Of a stretch of DNA of 64,000 bases, positions 32,239-39,478 are shown in pieces. The notes beneath the pieces were generated by a model that searched no databases, was not told the DNA's origin, and saw only the letters and a list, made by a program, of their open reading frames with translations. The DNA is from a virus, in the IMG/VR virus record IMGVR_UViG_3300031857_000101, positions 1 through 64,000 of that record; one strand, written 5' to 3'. The translations under genes and the position numbers were made by a program. Position 1 is the first letter of the stretch. Each line of letters begins with the position of its first letter.

Positions 32239-32736
32239 TTAATGAATAAATAAAACAAGTAGAATGCCTCCGATAACTCCTCCAATCCCTACACCATATG
32301 CAATATTTCTCTTTGTTTTCAAAGTCTTAATTTCATCATTGAGTAAATTAATTTGACTATCTCTTATAGAAATTTGAGAATCACATGCTGCTTTATTAGT
32401 TTCGCAATTATTTAATTGTTTTTGAATATTTGATAATTGTCTATCTTTGTCTATTACTTGTCCTTTATATAAACTTAAATCTAATTCTAAAAGAGAAACT
32501 TGTCTTTTTAGACCGTCTATAACTTTTACATAAGATAGAGTAAGACTATCACATTCAGCTCCTGCCTTTTCTAATAGAGTGACTAATTCAAATGCGTTAT
32601 CAATTTTTTGAGCTTGTTCATAAGTCATTACTACCAATTTTATTCCGTTTGAATCAGTTTCAATTCTAGGATAGTCTTGAGAGAAACAAATAGTTGATAA
32701 AATTAAGAATATTGAAGTTATTAATATATTTTTCAT
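32239..32736 (-). CDS. Exported coiled-coil protein with C-terminal membrane anchor
   Basis: A 165-residue protein. Residues 1-19 are a signal peptide (MKNILITSIFLILSTICFS, then QDYP) typical of Bacteroidota exported proteins. Residues 50-135 are a long coiled coil with several Cys. Residues 142-163 are a transmembrane segment (AYGVGIGGVIGGILLVLFIH). The topology, exported with a C-terminal anchor and a coiled coil across the periplasm, fits a spanin-like lysis protein, or a host-derived envelope protein. It lies two bases downstream of another membrane coiled-coil gene, with which it probably works. Confidence 0.55.
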   Translation of the reverse strand: MKNILITSIFLILSTICFSQDYPRIETDSNGIKLVVMTYEQAQKIDNAFELVTLLEKAGAECDSLTLSYVKVIDGLKRQVSLLELDLSLYKGQVIDKDRQLSNIQKQLNNCETNKAACDSQISIRDSQINLLNDEIKTLKTKRNIAYGVGIGGVIGGILLVLFIH

Positions 32737-32738
32737 TT

Positions 32739-33155
32739 TTATTTTAATTTTTCTTTAAGAGAATTTATAAGGTCTTCGCCTTCTCTCTTTATTGGATCTT
32801 TTTTAAGTTTTTCTATTTTTTTTCTAGTCTCTTCTAAATCTTTTTTATTTTTTTGTAATTGATTATTGGATGAATTAAGATCTTTTTTAACTTTTACTAA
32901 TTCATATTCTACCTTTTTAATTTCTAAATTTCTTTCATCAATTTTCTGTTGAATTTTTTCAAAGTCAATTTTTAATTTTATATTGACTGCTTCTAATGAA
33001 TCTCTTGTTTTTTGTAATTTTTGAAATTCTAATTCTAGTTTCTTAAATTCTTTTTTATAACCAGTTCCTTTTAGAAACCACATTGAGAAAAACAAAATTG
33101 ATATTCCTAAAAACACCAAAATTAAAATCGATTTAAAGTCAAGTTGTATTTTCAT
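32739..33155 (-). CDS. Membrane-anchored coiled-coil protein (inner-membrane spanin-like)
   Basis: A 138-residue protein with one N-terminal transmembrane segment (residues about 9-29, 'ILILVFLGISILFFSMWFL') followed by a coiled coil over nearly the whole remainder, rich in Lys and Glu. This is the topology of inner-membrane spanin (Rz) proteins. No lipoprotein Rz1 is embedded in an alternative frame; the neighbouring exported coiled-coil protein may be its partner. No endolysin or holin was recognised nearby. Lysis function is inferred from topology alone. Confidence 0.5.
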   Translation of the reverse strand: MKIQLDFKSILILVFLGISILFFSMWFLKGTGYKKEFKKLELEFQKLQKTRDSLEAVNIKLKIDFEKIQQKIDERNLEIKKVEYELVKVKKDLNSSNNQLQKNKKDLEETRKKIEKLKKDPIKREGEDLINSLKEKLK

Positions 33156-33160
33156 AATTA

Positions 33161-33175
33161 AATTATATATAATTT
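33161..33175 (-). promoter_or_regulatory. Late-type promoter for the coiled-coil membrane pair
   Basis: On the minus strand AAATTATATATAATT is centred about 13 bases before the ATG at 33155. Confidence 0.4.
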
Positions 33176-33205
33176 TTTATTCTTCTGTTTCTACTTTTAA
33201 ATAAT

Positions 33206-33220
33206 TTATATATATTTGTG
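33206..33220 (+). promoter_or_regulatory. Promoter with Bacteroidota -7 box before HAD-ClpS operon
   Basis: TTATATATATTTGTG contains TATATTTG, a match to the TAnnTTTG box, ending about 18 bases before the ATG at 33239. A host-type promoter would allow early expression of the HAD and ClpS genes. Confidence 0.45.
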
Positions 33221-33238
33221 AAAAAATAAATAAATTTT

Positions 33239-33760
33239 ATGTATAATACTTTATACTCATTCGACTTTGATGAAACATTAATACATACTATGTTACCTGA
33301 ACCGGGGAAGCAAATATGGCAAGAAAAAACTGGCAGTGTCTGGCCTCATAGAGGATGGTGGTCTAAAGTAGAAACTTTAGATATTTCTATTTTTGATACA
33401 CCAAAAAACGAATGGGTTTATAAAAAATATGTAGATGCAAAAAATGATCCAAGTGGTTACTTAATATTAGCAACCGGTAGATTGGATACGGTTACGGGAA
33501 TGAGAGACGCTGTTTCTAAAATATTAGAATACTACAATTTTCAATTTGATGAATTATATCTTAATTGGGGAGGTGATACTTTTAAATTTAAAACTACTCT
33601 TTTTGAAAAAATGATATCAAAAACAGGTTGTCGTCATTTTGTTATGTATGATGATAGATTGGAACATCTACCTCATTTTGAAGAATGGGCTAAAACACAG
33701 ATGTGTGTGGTTACAATAGTAGATGTTGTAAATAAAACAGCTAAAACTTTTAACTCATAA
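33239..33760 (+). CDS. HAD-superfamily phosphatase, Swiss-Army-Knife RNA-repair type
   Basis: A 173-residue HAD protein. Motif I is 'FDFDETLIHT' (nucleophile Asp and +2 Asp near residues 9-11), motif II is probably in 'LATGRLD', and the acidic motif IV is 'YDDRLEH'. 'HRGWWSKVETLDI' fits the GWW region of the HAD_SAK family, proposed as 5'/3' end phosphatases in RNA repair modules. It could repair tRNAs cut by host anticodon nucleases, as T4 Pnkp does, but no ligase was found in this window. It shares a transcript with the ClpS gene 15 bases downstream. Confidence 0.72.
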   Translation: MYNTLYSFDFDETLIHTMLPEPGKQIWQEKTGSVWPHRGWWSKVETLDISIFDTPKNEWVYKKYVDAKNDPSGYLILATGRLDTVTGMRDAVSKILEYYNFQFDELYLNWGGDTFKFKTTLFEKMISKTGCRHFVMYDDRLEHLPHFEEWAKTQMCVVTIVDVVNKTAKTFNS

Positions 33761-33775
33761 AATAATATTACTTAT

Positions 33776-34060
33776 ATGGCAACAATTACAAAAAAGAAAA
33801 CACAAAGTAAAGTAAAAGAATTACTTTCTAAACCTTATCGATTAGACCTTCATAATGATGATCATAATACGTTTGATCATGTAATCAATTGTCTTATGAA
33901 ATACTGTGGTCACGAATTTGAGCAAGCAAATCAATGTGCTCATATTGTCCATTTTAAAGGAAAATGTGATGTAAAATACGGAGATTTTGATACAATTTCT
34001 TCTATGAAAGAAAAATTACAAAATTCTGGATTGTCTGTAACAATGGAAGAAAATGGTTAA
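33776..34060 (+). CDS. clpS: ClpS-like adaptor of the Clp protease
   Basis: The 94-residue protein is a ClpS core. After a basic tail come 'PYRLDLHNDDHNTFDHVINCLMK' (20-42, split) with the NDD loop N27-D28-D29 that binds the alpha-amino group of N-degrons, and 'QCAHIVHFKGKCDV' with H59, the second ligand-binding residue. The end, 'SMKEKLQNSGLSVTMEE', closes the fold. ClpS hands N-end-rule substrates to ClpA/ClpC, and in E. coli it also blocks degradation of ssrA-tagged proteins by ClpAP. The N-terminal extension needed for delivery is present (about 19 residues) but Lys-rich and differs from host forms. A phage copy could redirect host proteolysis. Identification is strong. Confidence 0.88.
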   Translation: MATITKKKTQSKVKELLSKPYRLDLHNDDHNTFDHVINCLMKYCGHEFEQANQCAHIVHFKGKCDVKYGDFDTISSMKEKLQNSGLSVTMEENG

Positions 34061-36198
34061 TTTTTACCAAACCAGTTAATTCCTGAGTTTTTGTTCATAT
34101 TTCTTTGATTTTGATTTTGTCTTCTAATTCTCAATACTTGTCCGTAATCAACACCCTCAACATAGTCAAGTCTATTCATACATTCTTTAATATATGATAG
34201 CATTTCTTTATCTAATTGTTTGTTAGAATATTCTTCAACCATTTCCTTAAACTCATTTTTTTGAAAAACTGTAGTAGCATTTACTATAGTCATTACTGTA
34301 TCATCATGTCCAACGTCTGCTGCGTATCTCACGTTACCAGCTGTTGTTATGTGTTTAACAAATGTTGTAATTTCTCTTATAGTATCCTCGTTATTGATAG
34401 CAAATGATTTAGCATACATTAAATCTTGGTAATCTTTCACCAAAAGATTCTTATTTTCACCAACTTTGAGTCCAATTTTTTCTTCTGTCGAATCCGCTCT
34501 ATGTTTATATCTTACAAAGATAGATGATCCGTAGTTATTATTTCCATCAAAAACGTGAGGCATTTCAGCTAAAAGGGTGTTTCCATAGTTATTTAATTCA
34601 AGAACTATTTTTACATTTTCAGGATTTAGATATTCAAATGCCAAAATGTATAAGAACTCGGATAATTGTTTTACTGATACTAGATTGCTTCTGAAAATTC
34701 CTACTTGTTCAAGTCTAAAGAAATCAACTATGGATTTATAAGAATCTTTTTGAGATTCTATTGTTTCTTTAGTCTTTTCGCTTATTTTAAAAATATTTAT
34801 CACTGAGTAGTCTTGACCTAAACCTTCGGATATATCCACTGATATAACTATTTTATATTCTTTTCTTCTTACTGGTAAGAATATATTATCATCATCTACC
34901 CATTTCAAATCTCTATAACTAAATTTTATTTTTTTATCAAATTCGTAAATTTCTTCAAATTCATAGTTCTTTTTGTTTCTAAGTAGCTCATCTATTATTC
35001 CTTCATTTAATAGTGATTTTGAAGCATTTATAAACCTTAGACCGTATTCTTGATTAAATGCGTCTTCTCCTCCAATGTCTTTTATTGCTTCTTCTTTCCA
35101 AGTGGTCACTTCCGCTAAAAATCTAATAGGAACTTCAAATCCTTTGTTATCTATAAATGTCATTGATTTGACATCTTCATCAGAGCAATTTTCATTATTA
35201 TAGATATGAATTACATCTTTTTGTAAGTCAGAGTTATATCCTATTTCAATTTTTGTTTTATTTTCCCATCTTTCTCTGCAAATTTCAAAAATCTCCTCTT
35301 TTGTTAATCCATGTTCATATAGCTTATGTGAGTTTAGTCTTAAATATGTTACAAATCTACCAGGTACTTGATACCAATAGACTCTCATTGCTTTATAGTT
35401 ATTCCTTAATGGATCTCCCTCTGGTCTTTCAGCGTCTGTTAAAAGTTTATGAAATAGATTCATACCATTAGGAGTGGAAGTAATTATAATTTTTGAGTTT
35501 TGTACAGCAGCTGTAGTTGGGAAAGCAGCGGTATAATATGGTTCGATGATATTCGAAGGAATATGAGCAAACTCATCTAAATAAAGAACGTCAATGGTGA
35601 AACCGATTGCTGGAGTTTTTGTTCTAGCTGATGTTTTTATTCTACATCCATTCTCAAATGTTAGTGACTTTTGATTCCAAGTTTTTATACCTGGTTTTAA
35701 GAAGAATGGAAGCAATGTATAAATTGATTTTATTTTATCGACGATTTCTACAGCTGTATCTCCTTTGTTTGCAACAATCATTATGTTTTTATCATTATCA
35801 AAAAGAATTTTATGTAACATAAAAATTGAAGAAGAGACTGTTTTTCCTACTTGTCGAGAGGCCATAAGTATATTAAATCTACTATTTACAAAGTTATCTA
35901 ATATATCTTTCTGATAATCTCTTAGGAAAATATTTCCAATTGAACCATCTTCTCTTTTAACTTTACAATATTTTTCAACAAAGTAATGAACATCTATTGC
36001 ACATCTTACATACTCTTGTTGTTCATCGGGAGTCATTCTGAAAGTTACTCCCGATCTTCTTAGACCTACTTCACTTTTTAGCCATGGATTTTGATATCGT
36101 TTTAAAACAACACCGTCATTTATCTTATCAGTTGATTCATCTACCAATTTGGTAGTAAATATCATCTGTTTTTCTTTTTCTTCTCTAATATTAGTCAT
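34057..36198 (-). CDS. 17: Terminase large subunit (T4 gp17-like)
   Basis: The 713-residue packaging motor resembles T4 gp17 (610). The ATPase domain has 'NILMASRQVGKTVSSSIFML' (Walker A, split at residue 130-145), 'VLYLDEFAHI' (Walker B plus catalytic Glu) and 'IITSTPNGMN' (coupling motif). The nuclease domain has 'VISVDISEGLGQDYSVINI' (first Asp cluster), 'VKIVLELNNYGNTLLAEM' and 'DVGHDDTVMTIVNAT' (later Asp). It cuts concatemeric DNA and drives it into the head through the portal. It is divergent from the candidate small terminase at 36243 and overlaps the convergent clpS stop by four bases. Confidence 0.93.
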   Translation of the reverse strand: MTNIREEKEKQMIFTTKLVDESTDKINDGVVLKRYQNPWLKSEVGLRRSGVTFRMTPDEQQEYVRCAIDVHYFVEKYCKVKREDGSIGNIFLRDYQKDILDNFVNSRFNILMASRQVGKTVSSSIFMLHKILFDNDKNIMIVANKGDTAVEIVDKIKSIYTLLPFFLKPGIKTWNQKSLTFENGCRIKTSARTKTPAIGFTIDVLYLDEFAHIPSNIIEPYYTAAFPTTAAVQNSKIIITSTPNGMNLFHKLLTDAERPEGDPLRNNYKAMRVYWYQVPGRFVTYLRLNSHKLYEHGLTKEEIFEICRERWENKTKIEIGYNSDLQKDVIHIYNNENCSDEDVKSMTFIDNKGFEVPIRFLAEVTTWKEEAIKDIGGEDAFNQEYGLRFINASKSLLNEGIIDELLRNKKNYEFEEIYEFDKKIKFSYRDLKWVDDDNIFLPVRRKEYKIVISVDISEGLGQDYSVINIFKISEKTKETIESQKDSYKSIVDFFRLEQVGIFRSNLVSVKQLSEFLYILAFEYLNPENVKIVLELNNYGNTLLAEMPHVFDGNNNYGSSIFVRYKHRADSTEEKIGLKVGENKNLLVKDYQDLMYAKSFAINNEDTIREITTFVKHITTAGNVRYAADVGHDDTVMTIVNATTVFQKNEFKEMVEEYSNKQLDKEMLSYIKECMNRLDYVEGVDYGQVLRIRRQNQNQRNMNKNSGINWFGKN

Positions 36199-36242
36199 AC
36201 GGAAAGACCGTTTTATTATATATATCGTAAAAAACCGCTTCT

Positions 36243-36872
36243 ATGTCGAAATCAGAAAACGAAAGAAATAGATTGAAAGATGAATTTGAACAGATTCAGT
36301 CAGAGGGTGGTGATTTTGATATATCAAAACACTTAGCTAAGCCAGAAGATTTACCTGATTTAGGTGAAATTGAAATATATGACTATGATTCAGACTTAAC
36401 AGTTTCATCACAACAATCTATGGATGTATTAGAGTCTTTAGTTGATCTTTATTTAAGTGATATTCCTCAATTAAAAGAACACCCTTACATCAAAAACAAA
36501 ATGAAAGAGGATGCTATGGTTTATGCTGAAGGTCTTTTTCTACAAAAAATGACTAGAAAAAACTTCCTTTCTCAATTAAGACAAGTTGATAATGGTGATA
36601 ATTCTGCTAGAATGCATGAAGTAGTTAATCAGACTATTGGTCAAATAAGAGAGAACTCTAAATTTTTAATGGGTCAAAGAACTGATTTTGAAAAGTTTTG
36701 GAAAACATTGAGAAAGGATATGGGATTCAATGAAATTGAAAATCCAGATATAAAAAACAACGAAGAGTTGTCTGAGAGTACAAATACTGATGGTGAGATT
36801 ATGGATAATAGAAAACTAAATGAACTTATTAAGACCGCGATGTTAAATAAAGATTCTGGTAAAAAAGACTAA
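36243..36872 (+). CDS. Hypothetical protein, candidate small terminase subunit
   Basis: A 209-residue acidic protein. The N-terminal 'FDISKHLAKPEDLPDLGEIEIYDYD' recalls the start of T4 gp16 (short acidic LPDxxGEEI segment), and the central helices 'ARMHEVVNQTIGQIRENSKFLMGQRTDFEKFWKTL' recall its oligomerisation region 'MEVFATLMGQMTTTNREIL'. Small terminases are normally adjacent to the large subunit, and this gene is divergent from it by 45 bases. The similarity is faint and by eye. It overlaps the convergent gene at 36829 by 44 bases. Confidence 0.5.
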   Translation: MSKSENERNRLKDEFEQIQSEGGDFDISKHLAKPEDLPDLGEIEIYDYDSDLTVSSQQSMDVLESLVDLYLSDIPQLKEHPYIKNKMKEDAMVYAEGLFLQKMTRKNFLSQLRQVDNGDNSARMHEVVNQTIGQIRENSKFLMGQRTDFEKFWKTLRKDMGFNEIENPDIKNNEELSESTNTDGEIMDNRKLNELIKTAMLNKDSGKKD

Positions 36873-37701
36873 AACTTTCAAAAGTCTTAAAAATTTTATC
36901 TAATTCAATTTTTATTTCCTTTTTTACAAATATATTTACTTTATTGAATGTAACAAGATTTGTCTCAACTACTGGATAAGATTTTAGAATTTCTTTGATA
37001 TTACTTTGAACATTTTTTTCTGAATTACCATAAAGAAATTTTAATAAAGTATTTGAGTTATTGATTAAATCAATTGACTCAATTTCGTCATCATAAAATA
37101 TTATTTTATCGTATTTGGTAATTTCTTCTTCTGTAAATTTATCGATATCTGTTTTCAATCCAACGATGTGTTGTAATATAAGCCTACATTTTTTATGAGA
37201 TATATCGTCCTGATCTCTATTATAAAAAGTCTCTGAAATAAAATAATAGTCTTTTATTTGTATTCCGATATTTCTCATATCTTCCTCTAATTTGTCAATT
37301 AGTGACTCATAGTTTCTTTTGTTGTTTTTAGAGCAGATTATATAAATATCATCTTGTGAGTTTCTTAAATGAATAAAGTGTTCATTCCAGATTTTAAAGT
37401 TAATGTTACTGATTAATTCTGGATTCATAAATTCTTGCATTGAAAAGTGAAGGTTATTTATATTAACTTTTAGATTTTTACATCTAATTTTTAATTTATT
37501 CATAGTTTGTTCGTCTATCCAATAACTTTGACCATTTATTTTTATTTGTTGTTCGTGTTTTTTGAATATTCCTTTCTTAATCAAATTAAAATCTGACTGA
37601 GAAACTTTAAGTATTGGTTTATTAGGCTCGGATTTCGAAACAATCCAAACCTCAGCATGTGATTGAATAACTGAATTGATATCAAAAAAATGAGCTGTCA
37701 T
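36829..37701 (-). CDS. Hypothetical protein of a T4-like phage family
   Basis: A 290-residue protein. The first 60 residues ('DINSVIQSHAEVWIVSKSEPNKPILKVSQSDFNLIKKGIFKKHEQQIKINGQSYWI' over several elements) form a motif I associate with T4-type phage proteins of unknown function. The rest is alpha/beta, with 'DIYIICSKNNKRNYESLIDKLEEDM' and 'YDKIIFYDDEIESIDLIN', which may be a degenerate HAD or Rossmann fold. Its stop overlaps the 36243 gene by 44 bases and its start overlaps the zinc-binding protein gene by four. Confidence 0.6.
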   Translation of the reverse strand: MTAHFFDINSVIQSHAEVWIVSKSEPNKPILKVSQSDFNLIKKGIFKKHEQQIKINGQSYWIDEQTMNKLKIRCKNLKVNINNLHFSMQEFMNPELISNINFKIWNEHFIHLRNSQDDIYIICSKNNKRNYESLIDKLEEDMRNIGIQIKDYYFISETFYNRDQDDISHKKCRLILQHIVGLKTDIDKFTEEEITKYDKIIFYDDEIESIDLINNSNTLLKFLYGNSEKNVQSNIKEILKSYPVVETNLVTFNKVNIFVKKEIKIELDKIFKTFESFSLFYQNLYLTSRS

Positions 37702-37955
37702 TGTCTATATTGAGTAATTTTATATTTATATGAATAAATTGAAGATCCTGGATAAAAACATTCGTCTTCTCTTTCTTCATAAGTTTTGTCGTTCCATTCA
37801 ACACCACCACTTAAATCATTTGAAAAGCTATTACATTTATGACAAGTTTTTGGATGTTCTAAGGTACCGTCTTCTTTTTTTATAAAATGAGTTTCATTGT
37901 ATCTAAACAATCCTTTACACCAGGGATTCTTACAAATTTTTTCAAATTCTTCCAT
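37698..37955 (-). CDS. Small zinc-binding protein
   Basis: An 85-residue protein with paired cysteines: 'CKNPWCKGLFRY' near the N-terminus and 'KTCHKCNSFSNDLSGGVEW' in the middle, a likely four-Cys zinc site. The C-terminal half has 'YEEREDECFYPGSSIYSYKYKI'. It resembles small zinc-finger proteins common in T4-like phages. The start is two bases after a TTTTATATATAGT promoter, making it nearly leaderless. It is coupled to the next gene by a four-base overlap. Confidence 0.6.
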   Translation of the reverse strand: MEEFEKICKNPWCKGLFRYNETHFIKKEDGTLEHPKTCHKCNSFSNDLSGGVEWNDKTYEEREDECFYPGSSIYSYKYKITQYRQ

Positions 37956-37957
37956 AG

Positions 37958-37970
37958 ACTATATATAAAA
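37958..37970 (-). promoter_or_regulatory. Late-type, nearly leaderless promoter for zinc protein gene
   Basis: On the minus strand TTTTATATATAGT ends two bases before the ATG at 37955. It follows the terminator at 37974-37998 directly. Confidence 0.5.
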
Positions 37971-37973
37971 AAC

Positions 37974-37998
37974 AAAACCCATCAAATTGATGGGTTTT
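37974..37998 (-). terminator. Terminator after minus-strand gene at 38004
   Basis: AAAACCCATCAA and TTGATGGGTTTT form a perfect 12-base stem with almost no loop. On the minus strand a T-rich tract follows and merges into the next promoter. Confidence 0.8.
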
Positions 37999-38003
37999 AA
38001 AAG

Positions 38004-38456
38004 TTAGTTGATAAATCCTTTACTTAATGCAAAATCGTATAGAATGGCTAAGTTCAAATATTTTAAAAAATGTTTTCTAATATCACCTAAATTTTTTGAC
38101 CTTTTTACAATATTTATAATCAATATTCCAAATTCTTCCTGAAAATCTAAATGACACTTTGACCAATTAATGATGTAATTTTCACAAGACGACCATTCAT
38201 TTTTACCACCAGTAAGCCAGAATAAACATTTTTCTGGTGTAATAGATTCTGACTTTGTTTTAATTTCCAAATTCCAAATTTCATCTTTAGAATCATAAAG
38301 TCTCATCATTAAAGTTACTGCTTCTGCTAAGTCTGATGTAACTTCTCTTCCAATTTCAAAATACCACTCTCCGTCTATTTTATTTATTTTTGTTTTTTCA
38401 TCTTTAAAAATAGATTCAGATATTTCTGAATCAATTAAAAGTTTTCTCTTTTTCAT
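38004..38456 (-). CDS. Hypothetical protein
   Basis: A 150-residue protein from the preferred start (MKKRKLLIDSEISESIF). A longer version starting at 38495 is possible, but its first codons overlap the upstream gene. 'RKLLIDSEISESIFKDEKTKI' echoes 'FYWLIDSEIADAVIEIKNNTL' in the upstream MORN-like protein, suggesting a shared small motif. The middle has Cys and Trp residues ('CLFWLTGGKNEWSSCENYI'). No family was recognised. Confidence 0.5.
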   Translation of the reverse strand: MKKRKLLIDSEISESIFKDEKTKINKIDGEWYFEIGREVTSDLAEAVTLMMRLYDSKDEIWNLEIKTKSESITPEKCLFWLTGGKNEWSSCENYIINWSKCHLDFQEEFGILIINIVKRSKNLGDIRKHFLKYLNLAILYDFALSKGFIN

Positions 38457-38473
38457 AGTAGTGTGATTATTTT

Positions 38474-38755
38474 TTATTTTAATCCGCTTTTCCAATTGCC
38501 TTTAAATAAACCGCTTTCCCATATTCCGTTTTCCCAGTTACCGTAAAATTCACCATTTTTGAATATTCCATAGTGCCAGTCTCCAGTCATAAATATACCA
38601 TCATGCCATATAAGTGTATTATTTTTTATCTCAATGACAGCATCTGCAATCTCTGAGTCAATTAACCAATAAAATTCATTTGATTTAAGTGTATTGATTA
38701 TGTCACGTTTGTTAGTATAAATTCTATCATTATACTTAAGTTCTAAAATTTCCAT
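38474..38755 (-). CDS. Small protein with MORN-like W-x-x-G-I/x-F repeats
   Basis: A 93-residue protein. Residues 50-93 contain repeated short units: 'IWHDGIFMTGDWHYGIF', 'KNGEFYGNWENGIWESG', 'LFKGNWKSG', each with an aromatic-x-x-G-x-F/W spacing like MORN or related beta-hairpin repeats. The N-terminal 45 residues have 'LIDSEIADAVIEIKN', shared with the next gene. Such repeat proteins are common in this phage type, with unknown roles. A promoter-like TCTAATATATAACC lies about 35 bases upstream. Confidence 0.55.
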   Translation of the reverse strand: MEILELKYNDRIYTNKRDIINTLKSNEFYWLIDSEIADAVIEIKNNTLIWHDGIFMTGDWHYGIFKNGEFYGNWENGIWESGLFKGNWKSGLK

Positions 38756-38872
38756 CTTTAAAAAAGTTCAATTTACATGGTTATATATTAGAACTTTTTT
38801 TCATTAATATTTGAAAAGGCGGATTTTTTAAAAAATTTAATAAAATTTCAAAAAAAATAATTTTAAAAAAAT

Positions 38873-38899
38873 AAAACCGACAAATTTTGTCGGTTTTTT
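38873..38899 (-). terminator. Terminator after minus-strand gene at 38903
   Basis: AAAACCGACAAA and TTTGTCGGTTTTTT form a 12-base stem. On the minus strand it follows the stop at 38903. The interval 38756-38872 between this hairpin and the next gene is extremely A/T-rich and holds only promoter-like sequence. Confidence 0.8.
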
Positions 38900-38902
38900 A
38901 CA

Positions 38903-39346
38903 TTATTTCTGAGACTCTTTGTCCAAAAACTCTTTTTCAGATTTTGTCAAAGAATTAATTCCAAAATTGAATATTTTTTCTAAAATAGCATCTACCTCAA
39001 GTTTTACAGAAATCGTTGATTCGGATTTAGTGTTTTGAACTTTGACAACTGAGTTTTTACTATCAAAATTAGTTCCTGACATTTTGATAAGATTTTCTTT
39101 TTCTTTTTTTGAAAGATAAGAATATTCTGTTGTGAGTATAAGACCTTTGTAAGAATATAGGTAATTAGATGTTTCTTTAATTATTTCACCGATGAATAAG
39201 TTTTTTTCTTTATCGAAAAAAACTTTCTTAACACCTTCTTTTTTTGAAGATTGAAGAGACCCATCTACTATACCGATAATGTCTGATATTTTTGACAATT
39301 GTGACTGATTGTATTTAGTTAAATCAACGCAGATGATGTTTTTCAT
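38903..39346 (-). CDS. Hypothetical protein with C-terminal SHOCT/DUF6576-like motif
   Basis: A 147-residue protein. The N-terminal ~100 residues are alpha/beta and start 'MKNIICVDLTKYNQSQLSKISDI'. The C-terminus, 'VDAILEKIFNFGINSLTKSEKEFLDKESQK', split at about 118-147, is a helix-turn-helix tail seen in many Bacteroidota proteins and shared with the protein at 10399. Function is unknown. The gene is divergent from the 958-residue protein gene at 39479. Confidence 0.55.
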   Translation of the reverse strand: MKNIICVDLTKYNQSQLSKISDIIGIVDGSLQSSKKEGVKKVFFDKEKNLFIGEIIKETSNYLYSYKGLILTTEYSYLSKKEKENLIKMSGTNFDSKNSVVKVQNTKSESTISVKLEVDAILEKIFNFGINSLTKSEKEFLDKESQK

Positions 39347-39445
39347 TTTTTTGTTTTTTGTAGTGATTATTTATACAAATATAATAAAAAAATTAGAAGT
39401 GACAAATTTATTTATTAAATAAAGTAAAAATTGAGCAATTTAATC

Positions 39446-39456
39446 TTAATATATAG
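39446..39456 (+). promoter_or_regulatory. Late-type promoter for the 958-residue protein gene
   Basis: TTAATATATAG ends 22 bases before the preferred ATG at 39479. It lies downstream of an alternative Met at 39431, which supports the later start. Confidence 0.5.
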
Positions 39457-39478
39457 AAAAAATATATTTTACTTTAAC

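Noticed and set aside
36829-36872. Frameshift or pseudogene at the 44-base convergent overlap
   Set aside because: Both reading frames are intact and end normally; convergent overlaps are common in this window.
39431-39478. Upstream start for the 958-residue protein
   Set aside because: A late-type promoter motif (39446-39456) lies between this Met and the one at 39479, and the extra residues are hydrophobic and AT-driven.
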